A stretch of 64,000 nt of DNA from positions 1,195,224-1,259,223 of the forward strand of contig NC_091146.1 in assembly GCF_041381155.1 (NCBI RefSeq). Reading direction: 5' to 3'. This DNA comes from Argopecten irradians. Its lineage: Eukaryota; Mollusca; Bivalvia; Pectinida; Pectinidae. The notes under the pieces are model-generated. The model was not told where the DNA came from, searched no databases, and worked only from the letters and a program-made list of their open reading frames with translations. The translations under genes were made by a program, and so were the position numbers. Shown here one piece after another: positions 10,601-20,572 of this stretch (within the stretch, counting starts at the first letter, position 1; every line of letters starts with the position of its first letter).

Positions 10601-13600
10601 GGTGTGTTAAGTAAAATGTGACATTGATGTTGGTAGGTGTGTTAAGTAAAATGTGACATTGATGTTGGTAGGTGTGTTAAGTAAAATGTGACATTGATGT
10701 TGGTAGGTGTGTTAAGTAAAATGTGACATTGATGTTGGTAGGTGTGTTAAGTAAAATGTGACATTGATGTTGGTAGGTGTGGAGTTCCAGTTTATACCAG
10801 AAACACATGGCGTGCCCCTTGTCTGTGATATGTCTTCTAACATGATGTCTCGACCGGTCGATATCTCAAAGGTAAACATTTCATGTTAAGTCTTTGTTAG
10901 CATTGTAAACTTTTTTATTTTATTTCTCGAAAACAGCAAAATTCTTCTGACCTTTTAATAAACATGATAAAGTTTTCATTAATTTTAAGAAACAGCAAAA
11001 TCCTCTAGCTTTTGAACACATTACTATTTAAAGCATGCGCAATACTTATAGTATATTATATTCACAACGAGTTTATAGTATATTATATTCACAACGAGAC
11101 TTTATTCTGTATTGCATATTACAGAGTTAGCTCCCTTGTGGTTAGGTATCTATTGTGACATCATTATTTTGTGAGCCCAGTTCACATTGTTTTCCCTGAA
11201 AAGTATGATGTTTTTGATGTCAAAATCGATACCTACCCACAAGGGCAGATAACTCTGTACCATGCAAATATGGAATAGATCCTGTTTGATGGCGAGCTTT
11301 GTGAATTATGAACTTTACTTATAGCCTTTTATAAAACCATATTAATATCAAATATGCTTAGTAATAGGAAATGGTTTATTGTAAGATAAGATTTAATAAA
11401 AATGAAGAATTTCCTGAAATATGTTTTCTGGTGTGGCTTATCGTAATATAAGATAATAATGAAGAATTCCCTGACGTATGTTTTCTGTAAGGGAGATCAA
11501 CTTGTAAATATAACGCATTGTATGTTACAGTTTGGCGTGATTTTCGCCGGTGCCCAGAAGAACATTGGTTGTGCTGGAGTAACCGTGGTGATCATAAGGG
11601 AGGACTTATTAGGACACGCCCACCCAATGACCCCGATAATCTTTGATTACAAAACACAAGTGGGAAACAATTCGCTTTACAATACAGCACCTACATACAA
11701 GTAAGTTTGATATCACAGCACCTATATACAATTAAGTTTGATATCACGGCACCTATATACAAGTAAGTTTGATATCACAGCACCTACATACAAGTAAGGT
11801 TGATATCACAGCACCTACATACAAGTAAGGTTGATATTACAGCACCTACATACAAGTAAGTTTGATATCACAGCACCTATATACAAGTAGGTTTGATATC
11901 ACAGCACCTATATACAAGTAGGTTTGATATCACAGCACCTATATACAAGTAAGTTTGATATCACAGAACCTATATACAAGTAGGTTTGATATCACAGCAC
12001 CTATATACAAGTAATTTTGATATCACAGCACCTATATACAAGTAATTTTGATATCACAGCACCTATATACAAGTAAGTTTGATATCACAGCACCTACATA
12101 CAAGTAAGTTTGATATCACAACACCTACATACAAGTAAGTTTGATATCACAGCACCTATATACAAGTAAGTTTGATATCACAACACCTACATACAAGTAA
12201 GTTAGTTTGATATCACAACACCTACATACAAGTAAGTTAGTTTGATATCACAGCACCTATATACAAGTAAGTTTGATATCACAGCACCTATATACAAGTA
12301 ATTTTGATATCACAGCACCTACATACAAGTAGGTTTGATATCACAACACCTATATACAAGTAAGTTTGATATCACAACACCTATATACAAGTAAGTTTGA
12401 TATCACAGCACCTATATACAAGTAAATTTGATATCACAGCACCTATATACAAGTAAGTTTGATATCACAGCACCTATATACAAGTAAGTTTGATGTTACA
12501 GCACCTACATACAAGTAAGTTTGATATCACAGCACCTACATACAAGTAAGTTTGATATCACAGCACCTACATACAAGTAAGTTTGATATCACAACACCTA
12601 CATACAAGTAAGTTTGATATCACAGCACCTATATACAAGTAAGTTTGATATCACAGCACCTACATACAAGTAAGGTTGATATTACAGCACCTACATACAA
12701 GTAAGTTTGATATCACAGCACCTATATACAAGTAATTTTGATATCACAGCACCTATATACAAGTAAGTTTGATATCACAGCACCTACATACAAGTAAGTT
12801 TGATATCACAACACCTACATACAAGTAAGTTTGATATCACAGCACCTACATACAAGTAAGTTTGATATCACAGCACCTACATACAAGTAGGTTTGATATC
12901 ACAGCACCTATATACAAGTAATTTTGATATCACAGCACCTATATACAAGTAAGTTTGATATCACAGCACCTACATACAAGTAAGTTTGATATCACAACAC
13001 CTACATACAAGTAAGTTTGATATCACAGCACCTACATACAAGTAAGTTTGATATCACAGCACCTACATACAAGTAGGTTTGATATCACAACACCTACATA
13101 CAAGTAAGTTTGATATCACAGCACCTATATACAAGTAATTTTGATATCACAGCACCTATATACAAGTAAGTTTGATATCACAGCACCTACATACAAGTAA
13201 GTTTGATATCACAACACCTACATACAAGTAAGTTTGATATCACAGCACCTATATACAAGTAAGTTTGATGATATCACAACACCTACATACAAGTAAGTTG
13301 GTTTGATATCACAGCACCTACATACAAGTTAGTTTGATATCACAGCACCTATATACAAGTAAGTTTGATATCACAGCACCTATATACAAGTAAGTTTGAT
13401 ATCACAGCACCTATATACAAGTAAGTTTGATGTTACAGCACCTACATACAAGTAAGTTTGATATCACAGCACCTACATACAAGTAAGTTTGATATCACAG
13501 CACCTACATACAAGTAAGTTTGATATCACAGCACCTATATACAAGTAAGTTTGATATCACAGCACCTATATACAAGTAAGTTTGATATCACAGCACCTAC

Positions 13601-16600
13601 ATACAAGTAAGTTTGATATCACAGCACCTACATACAAGTAAGTTTGATATTACAGCACCTATATACAAGTAAGTTTGGTATCACAACACCTACATACAAG
13701 TAAGTTTGATATCACAACACCTACATACAAGTAAGTTTGATATCATAGCACCTACATACAAGTAAGTTTGATATCACAGCACCTACATACAAGTAAGTTT
13801 GATATTACAGCACCTATATACAAGTAGGTTTGATATCACAGCACCTACATACAAGTAAGTTTGATATCAAAGCACCTATATACAAGTAAGTTTGATATCA
13901 CAACACCTACATACAAGTAAGTTTGATATCATAGCACCTACATACAAGTAAGTTTGATATCACAACACCTACATACAAGTAAGTTTGATATCATAGCACC
14001 TACATACAAGTAAGTTTGATATCACAACACCTACATACAAGTAAGTTCGATATCATAGCACCTATAACAAGTAAGTTTGCTATCACAGCACCTACATACA
14101 AGTAAGTTTGATATCATTTCTTCTTTCATTGTAAAATGCTCGCACAGTCTTACAGTCATGTTATACAATGTACGGCCCTCGGTAGTACTTTGTATCCTAC
14201 CCTTGACCTCTGTATCGTAACCTTGACCTTGATGGATACATGTATTTTGGAGTAATCTTGACCTCTTTCTCTACAGTATATACATCCTAGGCCTAGTATT
14301 ACAGTGGGTAAAAGCCCAGGGCGGTTTACAACAAATGAAACAGAACTCGGATGTGAAAGCTAAAGCTGTGTACGATGTCCTCGACAACTCCAATGGATTC
14401 TATTGGTGAGTTATTTATAGCATGTCTGATAAAGGTCTACTTTGTCAATGATATGCTGGTGAATATCTTTGCTGAAATATCTGAGGTTTTTTCCCCCCGA
14501 ATTATTTACGATTGGGATTCATTCCAAGTTTTAAATCAGTCTTATTCTGTATTACAGTGGAACCATCGAGCCTCACTGCCGATCTAGAATGAATGTACCA
14601 TTCCGTGTTGGCGGACCCAACGGAGATGAAGCTTTAGAAAAGAAATTCTTAGAGGAAGCAGCAAAACTTAACATGATCTCATTAAAAGGACATCGGTAAG
14701 AAAAGTGGAATATTTGACTTAAAGACAAAAACGTAATACAAAAATATTGTCTGGAAAGGATAGCTATTTTTAGAAAATCTATTATAACCCTGAACATCTT
14801 AATGTAGTTCTCTGTGTGTTCAGTATAACCCTAAACATCTTAATGTAGTTCTCTGTGTGTTCAGTATAACCCTAAACATCTTAATGTAGTTCTCTGTGTG
14901 TTCAGCTAATCCACAAGTGTGACAAAATCTATTATAACCCTAAACATCTTAATGTAGTTCTCTGTGTGTTTAGCTACTCCACAAGTGTGACAAAATCTAT
15001 TATAACCCTAAACATCTTAATGTAGTTCTCTGTGTGTTCAGTATAACCCTAAACATCTTAATGTAGTTCTCTGTGTGTTAAGCTACTCCACAAGTGTGAC
15101 AAAATCTATTATAACCCTAAACATCTTAATGTAGTTCTCTGTGTGTTCAGTATAACCCTAAACATCTTAATGTAGTTCTCTATGTGTTCAGTATAACCCT
15201 AAACATCTTAATGTAGTTCTCTGTGTGTTCAGTATAACCCTAAACATCTTAATGTAGTTCTCTGTGTGTTCAGTATAACCCTAAACATCTTAATGTAGTT
15301 CTCTGTGTGTTCAGTATAACCCTAAACATCTTAATGTAGTTCTCTATGTGTTCAGCATAACCCTAAACATCTTAATGTAGTTCTCTGTGTGTTCAGTATA
15401 ACCCTAAACATCTTAATGTAGTTCTCTGTGTGTTCAGTATAACCCTAAACATCTTAATGTAGTTCTCTATGTGTTCAGCATAACCCTAAACATCTTAATG
15501 TAGTTCTCTGTGTGTTCAGTATAACCCTAAACATCTTAATGTAGTTCTCTGTGTGTTCAGAATAACCCTAAACATCTTAATGTAGTTCTCTGTGTGTTTA
15601 TCTACTCCACAAGTGTGACAAAATCTATTATAACCCTAAACATCTTAATGTAGTTCTCTATGTGTTCAGTATAACCCTAAACATCTTAATGTAGTTCTCT
15701 GTGTGTTTATCTACTCCACAAGTGTGACAAAATCTATTATAACCCTAAACATCTTAATGTAGTTCTCTGTGTGTTCAGTATAACCCTAAACATCTTAATG
15801 TAGTTCTCTATGTGTTCAGTATAACCCTAAACATCTTAATGTAGTTCTCTGTGTGTTCAGTATAACCCTAAACATCTTAATGTAGTTCTCTGTGTGTTTA
15901 TCTACTCCACAAGTGTGACAAAATCTATTATAACCCTAAACATCTTAATGTAGTTCTCTGTGTGTTCAGTATAACCCTAAACATCTTAATGTAGTTCTCT
16001 ATGTGTTCAGTATAACCCTAAACATCTTAATGTAGTTCTCTGTGTGTTCAGTATAACCCTAAACATCTTAATGTAGTTCTCTATGTGTTCAGCATAACCC
16101 TAAACATCTTAATGTAGTTCTCTGTGTGTTTAGTATAACCCTAAACATCTTAATGTAGTTCTCTGTGTGTTCAGTATAACCCTAAACATCTTAATGTAGT
16201 TCTCTGTGTGTTTATCTACTCCACAAGTGTGACAAAATCTATTATAACCCTAAACATCTTAATGTAGTTCTCTATGTGTTCAGTATAACCCTAAACATCT
16301 TAATGTAGTTCTGTGTGTGTTTAGCTACTCCACAAGTGTGACAAAATCTATTATAACCCTAAACATCTTAATTTAGTTCTCTGTGTGTTCAGTATAACCC
16401 TAAACATCTTAATGTAGTTCTCTATGTGTTCAGTATAACCCTAAACATCTTAATGTAGTTCTCTGTGTGTTCAGTATAACCCTAAACATCTTAATGTAGT
16501 TCTCTGTGTGTTCAGTATAACCCTAAACATCTTAATGTAGTTCTCTGTGTGTTCAGTATAACCCTAAACATCTTAATGTAGTTCTCTGTGTGTTTAGCTA

Positions 16601-19600
16601 CTCCACAAGTGTGACAAAATCTATTATAACCCTAAACATCTTAATGTAGTTCTCTATGTGTTCAGTATAACCCTAAACATCTTAATGTAGTTCTCTGTGT
16701 GTTTAGTATAACCCTAAACATCTTAATGTAGTTCTCTGTGTGTTTAGTATAACCCTGAACATCTTAATGTAGTTCTCTGTGTGTTCAGTATAACCCTAAA
16801 CATCTTAATGTAGTTCTCTGTGTGTTCAGTATAACCCTAAACATCTTAATGTAGTTCTCTGTGTGTTTAGTATAACCCTAAACATCTTAATGTAGTTCTC
16901 TGTGTGTTTATCTACTCCACAAGTGTGACAAAATCTATTATAACCCTAAACATCTTAATGTAGTTCTCTGTGTGTTCAGTATAACCCTAAACATCTTAAT
17001 GTAGTTCTCTGTGTGTTCAGTATAACCCTAAACATCTTAATGTAGTTCTCTGTGTGTTCAGTATAACCCTAAACATCTTAATGTAGTTCTCTATGTGTTC
17101 AGTATAACCCTAAACATCTTAATGTAGTTCTCTGTGTGTTTATCTACTCCACAAGTGTGACAAAATCTATTATAACCCTAAACATCTTAATGTAGTTCTC
17201 TGTGTGTTCAGTATAACCCTAAACATCTTAATGTAGTTCTCTGTGTGTTCAGCTAATCCACAAGTGTGACAAAAATCTATTATAACCCTAAACATCTTAA
17301 TGTAGTTCTCTGTGTGTTCAGTATAACCCTAAACATCTTAATGTATTTCTCTGTGTGTTCAGTATAACCCTAAACATCTTAATGTAGTTCTCTGTGTGTT
17401 CAGTATAACCCTAAACATCTTAATGTAGTTCTCTGTGTGTTCAGTATAACCCTAAACATCTTAATGTAGTTCTCTGTGTGTTCAGTATAACCCTAAACAT
17501 CTTAATGTAGTTCTCTGTGTGTTTAGCTACTCCACAAGTGTGACAAAATCTATTATAACCCTAAACATCTTAATGTAGTTCTCTGTGTGTTCAGTATAAC
17601 CCTAAACATCTTAATGTAGTTCTCTATGTGTTCAGTATAACCCTAAACATCTTAATGTAGTTCTCTGTGTGTTCAGTATAACCCTAAACATCTTAATGTA
17701 GTTCTCTGTGTGTTCAGTATAACCCTAAACATCTTAATGTAGTTCTCTGTGTGTTCAGTATAACCCTAAACATCTTAATGTAGTTCTCTGTGTGTTTAGC
17801 TACTCCACAAGTGTGACAAAATCTATTATAACCCTAAACATCTTAATGTAGTTCTCTGTGTGTTCAGTATAACCCTAAACATCTTAATGTAGTTCTCTAT
17901 GTGTTCAGTATAACCCTAAACATCTTAATGTAGTTCTCTGTGTGTTCAGTATAACCCTAAACATCTTAATGTAGTTCTCTGTGTGTTTAGCTACTCCACA
18001 AGTGTGACAAAATCTATTATAACCCTAAACATCTTAATGTAGTTCTCTGTGTGTTCAGTATAACCCTAAACATCTTAATGTAGTTCTCTATGTGTTCAGT
18101 ATAACCCTAAACATCTTAATGTAGTTCTCTGTGTGTTCAGTATAACCCTAAACATCTTAATGTAGTTCTCTGTGTGTTTAGCTACTCCACAAGTGTGACA
18201 AAATCTATTATAACCCTAAACATCTTATGTAGTTCTCTGTGTGTTCAGTATAACCCTAAACATCTTAATGTAGTTCTCTATGTGTTCAGTATAACCCTAA
18301 ACATCTTAATGTAGTTCTCTGTGTGTTCAGTATAACCCTAAACATCTTAATGTAGTTCTCTGTGTGTTCAGTATAACCCTGAACATCTTAATGTAGTTCT
18401 CTGTGTGTTCAGTATAACCCTAAACATCTTAATGTAGTTCTCTGTGTGTTCAGTATAACCCTAAACATCTTAATGTAGTTCTCTGTGTGTTTAGTATAAC
18501 CCTAAACATCTTAATGTAGTTCTCTGTGTGTTTAGTATAACCCTAAACATCTTAATGTAGTTCTCTGTGTGTTTATCTACTCCACAAGTGTGACAAAACA
18601 CTTCAGAAATGATTCGTAGTGGCTAACATCTGACAAGATGTCGGTAATGGACCATCATGTTATGGGAGTAGAGGTTCAGGCGTGACTTGAATCCTAGTAC
18701 TATTGGAGTTGTTCACCTTTAGATTTATATATAGTCAGTAGAGCCGTAGATTTCCACTACGTACAAATCTTTGGCTCAGTCAGTAGAGCTGTAGATTTCC
18801 ACTATGTACAAATCTTTGGCTCAGTCAGTAGAGCAGTAGATTTCCACTACGTACAAATCTTTGGCTCAGTCAGTAGAGCTGTAGATTTCCACAATGTACA
18901 AAATCTTTGGCTCAGTCAGTAGCGCTGTAGATTTCCACTATTTACAAATCTTTGGCTCAGTCAGTAGAGCTGTAGATTTCCACTATGTACAAATCTTTGG
19001 CTCTGTCAGTAGAGCTGTAGATTTCCACTATGTACAAATCTTTGGCTCAGTCAGTAGAGCAGTAGATTTCCACTATGTACAAATCTTTGGCTCAGTCAGT
19101 AGAGCAGTAGATTTCCACTATGTACAAATCTTTGGCTCAGTCAGTAGCGCTGTAGATTTCCACTATGTACAAATCTTTGGCTATGTCAGTAGAGCAGTAG
19201 ATTTTCACTATGTACAAATCTTTGGCTCAGTCAGTAGAGCTGTAGATTTCCACCATGTACAAATCTTTGGCTCAGTCAGTAGAGCAGTAGATTTCCACTA
19301 TGTACAAATCTTTGGCTCAGTCAGTAGAGCTGTAGATTTCCACTATGTACAAATCTTTGGCTCAGTCAGTAGAGCTGTAGATTTCCACTATGTACAAATC
19401 TTTGGCTCAGTCAGTAGAGCTGTAGATTTCCACTATGTACAAATCTTTGGCTCAGTCAGTAGAGCTGTAGATTTCCACTATGTACAAATCTTTGGCTCAG
19501 TCAGTAGAGCCATAGATTTCCACTATGTACAAATCTTTGGCTCAGTCAGAAGAGCTGTAGATTTCCACTATGTACAAATCTTTGGCTCAGTCAGTAGAGC

Positions 19601-19898
19601 TGTAGATTTCAACTACAGTACAAACCACACCAGTCTGCTCCTTTTACAGAACATTTTCAGTAAAGAAAATTTTAAAGAAAGATTACTCACGTGAAAAAAA
19701 CTGCAATAAATGGAAAATTTAAGATATTGATTCATGAATCTCCTAACTTTTGTGTAACCGTTATTAATCTGTCTGTTTACATATATCTGTTGTAGATCTG
19801 TGGGTGGTATGCGGGCCTCTCTATACAATGCCGTTACTGTGGAGGAAGCATTGACTCTTGTACGATTTATGAATGAATTTCGTCAACAAAATCAGTAA
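7564..19898 (+). CDS. PSAT1: Phosphoserine aminotransferase gene (nine exons, N-terminus missing)
   Basis: PSAT is a PLP-dependent class V aminotransferase that converts 3-phosphohydroxypyruvate and glutamate to phosphoserine and 2-oxoglutarate in the cytosolic serine pathway. The coding sequence is join(7564..7624, 8057..8126, 8977..9182, 9641..9718, 10777..10871, 11531..11700, 14277..14405, 14558..14695, 19796..19898). That is 1050 nt, or 349 codons plus stop, with every splice at GT-AG and the phase preserved throughout. Family marks in order: SHRSGDF near the start, the phosphate-binding [14 protein letters not shown] stretch, [24 protein letters not shown], the cofactor lysine in [18 protein letters not shown], and [16 protein letters not shown] at the C-terminus. 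No frameshift or stop is seen. Human PSAT1 has 370 residues, so about 20 N-terminal residues with the start codon must lie on an exon I did not find, probably before the window. Several introns contain arrays built from splice junctions. Confidence 0.95.
7625..7895 (+). repeat. Donor-containing minisatellite, ~27-bp unit, ~10 copies
   Basis: Starts at the splice donor itself: the first intron bases 'gtaagtacatgtgtgtac' recur as 'gtaagtacacatgtgtgtac' in later copies, each preceded by 'gagtag' or 'cagtag'. Several copies therefore carry a full GTAAGT donor. Some early copies have 'gtacatg' or 'gtcagt' instead. Confidence 0.85.
8057..8126 (+). CDS. PSAT1: PSAT1 exon with the SHRS motif
   Basis: Follows 'cctcag' and encodes [19 protein letters not shown] and the start of the following helix. 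It begins with two bases that complete a codon and ends with two bases of a leucine codon. The donor is 'gtaagt' at 8127. Confidence 0.92.
8333..8954. repeat. Minisatellite, 40-bp unit, ~15.5 copies, ending 22 bp before an exon
   Basis: Copies of a 40-bp unit with 'tgtcattatactcatgaact' follow one another with no indels and only a 'tacg/tatg' change. The last, partial copy ends at 8954 and is followed directly by the pyrimidine tract and acceptor (8961-8976) of the next PSAT1 exon. The junction itself is not part of the unit. Confidence 0.95.
8977..9182 (+). CDS. PSAT1: PSAT1 exon with the phosphate-binding glycine motif
   Basis: Follows 'ttcccTACAG' and encodes about 68 residues, including [39 protein letters not shown] and [12 protein letters not shown]. 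In the family, the Gly-rich turn binds the PLP phosphate and the Trp of SWSAKA stacks on the cofactor ring. The donor is 'gtaggt' at 9183. Confidence 0.95.
9176..9243 (+). repeat. Short tandem repeat of an exon end plus donor, ~17-bp unit, 4 copies
   Basis: The exon end 'tacacaa' and donor 'gtaggtca' recur as 'tacacaagtaggtcatat', with one 'aagtaaacaa' variant. Four potential donors lie in a row, the first being the one that keeps the frame. Confidence 0.85.
9244..9640 (+). other. Unique PSAT1 intron remainder
   Basis: No repeat or gene recognised. Ends in a T-rich tract and 'ttttcag' before the exon at 9641. Confidence 0.6.
9641..9718 (+). CDS. PSAT1: PSAT1 exon encoding the [19 protein letters not shown] region
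   Basis: Encodes [17 protein letters not shown] and FYCANETIH, matching the conserved segment of PSAT. The donor is 'gtaagt' at 9719. The last exon bases and the first ~70 intron bases occur again at 10212-10297. Confidence 0.95.
9704..9786 (+). repeat. Exon-end/donor duplication, copy A
   Basis: Spans the real exon-intron junction. It shares 'actatccatggtaagt' and then 'ggtatacaaatatt' and 'ctctcttaccaaa' with copy B at 10212-10297, with divergence in between. Confidence 0.8.
9793..10061 (+). mobile_element. tRNA-derived SINE-like element, first copy
   Basis: Starts with 'tgtaaccctggtcaatacta', which recurs at 10062. A tRNA-like head lies at about 9850-9910, with an A box 'tagcttgatcgg' (9850-9861) and a B-box-like 'gagtttgatcc' (9893-9903). 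The anticodon stem does not pair well, so this is not a working tRNA gene. The body extends to 'ggggagtatata'. A SINE family is inferred, not matched to a database. Confidence 0.65.
10062..10211 (+). mobile_element. tRNA-derived SINE-like element, second copy, truncated
   Basis: Repeats the start of the upstream element, including the A box (10119-10130) and 'gagtttgatcgc'. A short 'acatatgta' insertion sits in the anticodon region. It stops after 'attcattataaact', so about half of the first copy's tail is missing. Head-to-tail arrangement. Confidence 0.6.
10212..10297 (+). repeat. Exon-end/donor duplication, copy B
   Basis: Duplicate of the junction at 9718/9719 inside the intron: 'ctaactatccatggtaagtt' followed by 'ggtatacaaatatt' and 'ctctcttaccaaa'. 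It provides a decoy GTAAGT donor about 500 bp downstream of the true one. Confidence 0.8.
10336..10780 (+). repeat. Acceptor-containing minisatellite, 35-bp unit, ~13 copies
   Basis: The unit contains 'ttaagtaaaatgtgacattg' followed by 'atgttggtag' and 'gtgtg'. The last copy runs into the exon at 10777, so each unit repeats the 'ttggtag' acceptor and the first exon bases. One degenerate copy lies near 10515-10555. No copy has a strong pyrimidine tract. Confidence 0.95.
10777..10871 (+). CDS. PSAT1: PSAT1 exon with the VCDMSSN motif
   Basis: Encodes [20 protein letters not shown] and [11 protein letters not shown] and ends in phase 0. The aspartate of VCDMSS is the one that contacts the PLP pyridine nitrogen in this fold. 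The exon start is fixed by homology (HG-VEF) even though identical acceptor sequences occur every 35 bp upstream. Confidence 0.94.
11048..11280. repeat. Foldback (inverted) repeat in a PSAT1 intron
   Basis: Arms at about 11103-11163 and 11215-11278 are imperfect reverse complements: 'ggtatc' with 'gatacc', and 'acagagtta' with 'taactctgt'. They are separated by ~50 bp. Just before them is a 25-bp direct repeat ending 'ttcacaacgag' (11048-11098). The 'acagagtta..tccctt' string resembles repeats I associate with molluscan genomes. It may be a MITE, but no target duplication was identified. Confidence 0.65.
11531..11700 (+). CDS. PSAT1: PSAT1 exon with the PLP lysine
   Basis: Follows 'tatgttacag' and starts [20 protein letters not shown]; the Lys of AQKN forms the Schiff base with PLP. 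It continues with REDLLGHAH and [12 protein letters not shown], the latter being part of the active site contributed across the dimer. The last 17 bases of this exon are the exonic part of the array that follows. Confidence 0.96.
11684..14115 (+). repeat. Donor-containing minisatellite, 31-bp unit, ~78 copies
   Basis: The unit is 'gtaagtttgatatc' (intron start) plus 'acagcacctacatacaa' (last 17 bases of the exon), so nearly every copy recreates the exon-intron junction. Common variants are 'tatatac' for 'acatac', 'gtaggt' or 'gtaatt' for 'gtaagt', and 'caacacc' for 'cagcacc'. A few units are longer, such as the 'gtaagttagtttga' copies near 12190-12250. Reading past the first junction gives TAC AAG TAA, an immediate stop. 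Confidence 0.97.
14277..14405 (+). CDS. PSAT1: PSAT1 exon following the 31-bp array
   Basis: Follows 'tttctctacag' and encodes [16 protein letters not shown], then [16 protein letters not shown]. It ends with two bases of a cysteine codon. This matches the large-to-small domain transition of PSAT. The donor is 'gtgagt' at 14406. Confidence 0.95.
14558..14695 (+). CDS. PSAT1: PSAT1 exon encoding the small-domain start
   Basis: Encodes [19 protein letters not shown], then [20 protein letters not shown] and LKGHR with the arginine codon split. The arginines around CRSRMN and GHR belong to the substrate phosphate/carboxylate-binding region in the family. The donor is 'gtaaga' at 14696. Confidence 0.95.
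14766..18597 (+). repeat. Compound minisatellite, 41-bp unit with periodic 27-bp spacer
   Basis: The base unit contains 'tataaccctaaacatctta' then 'atgtagttctctgtgtgttc' and 'ag'. Every few units a spacer containing 'ctactccacaagtgtgacaa' is inserted, giving a higher-order pattern. The 'ctctgtgtgttcag' end of each unit resembles a splice acceptor. It fills most of the last PSAT1 intron. Confidence 0.95.
18733..19622. repeat. Minisatellite, 45-bp unit, ~20 copies
   Basis: The unit contains 'ggctcagtcagtagagctgt' and 'agatttccactatgtacaaa'. Because 45 is a multiple of three, a 266-codon frame runs through the array (18894-19694), repeating [16 protein letters not shown] treat this as a by-product. 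The 'ggctcagtcagtagagc' part resembles a tRNA D-arm/A box. Confidence 0.95.
19796..19898 (+). CDS. PSAT1: PSAT1 terminal exon
   Basis: Follows 'atctgttgtag' and encodes [20 protein letters not shown], then [13 protein letters not shown] and a TAA stop at 19896-19898. The C-terminal length agrees with the family. Confidence 0.96.
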
Positions 19899-20278
19899 AG
19901 TAAATAATACAAGAAGCTGAAGATTACATCTTTATCACTATGAACACAAACAAAATCTAGTCTGGAATCTGTGAAAGGAAGATTGGTGTATCGCCCACAG
20001 AAGACTTGTGTTAGAAGAAAAAAGACATGTTGATGTACATTACCGGATGCGAGACCACTCAACTCAAGCCAGTATTCCCACACTAAATCTAGCAGAAACT
20101 GAATCTCTTGGTGGCTATGTGGACTCATTTGGAATTCTGTTCCTCTGGGACTAATCAAGTGCGACGAATCTCTATATATATTTTCTATACTTGTTGAGAT
20201 GATGTTAAGGTTAGTCATGGTTGTGCTGAACGTTTCTAAGGTTTTCATACAGACCAGGTTGTAGTGTTCTTGGTTTAC

Positions 20279-20396
20279 AGGGGTTACAATCACTTATGAT
20301 CTCTACACCCCTGGACGATGTCATAGCAAAACTGATAAAAAAAAGAAGGCAGTTCAAGAGAAAAACACTGACCAATCACAGGTCCACAGACACTTC
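20279..20396 (+). repeat. Dispersed ~115-bp element, PSAT1 3' UTR copy
   Basis: Shared with the - strand of 35980-36086. Both have 'caggggttac' then 'atcac', 'acccctggac', 'ctcatag/gtcatag' followed by 'aaaactg', 'agttca', 'tgaccaatcacagg' and a final 'agac..ttcc'. The order is the same, with a small A-rich insertion in this copy. It lies in sense orientation relative to PSAT1. Confidence 0.75.
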
Positions 20397-20532
20397 CTTT
20401 ATATATTTACAGAGAAAGATGCCCAACTTCAAAGCCACACAGTGTACCATTATTTGATTCTTTTGATGTACATCAAAACTACCTGCTTATCTGATGATTC
20501 ACACAAAGGCTTCAGTGTGGCTATAACATATT

Positions 20533-20572
20533 TCAGGGATGTAGAGATCGTAAGTGATTGTAACCCCTTGGA
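20533..20572 (-). repeat. Inverted partial copy of the 3' UTR element
   Basis: The reverse complement reads 'aaggggttacaatcactta' then 'cgatctctacatccctga', matching 20279-20314 with few differences. With that segment it forms a ~36-bp stem around a ~220-nt loop in the transcript. Confidence 0.8.

Noticed and set aside
14766..18597. Telomere-like 'ccctaaac' strings
   Set aside because: They occur once per 41-bp unit rather than as a continuous short repeat, so this is not telomeric or interstitial telomere sequence.
18894..19694. 266-codon open frame encoding a 15-residue repeat
   Set aside because: It runs exactly through a 45-bp tandem array inside the last PSAT1 intron. The period is a multiple of three, so the open frame follows from the repeat; there is no domain, signal peptide or independent coding evidence.
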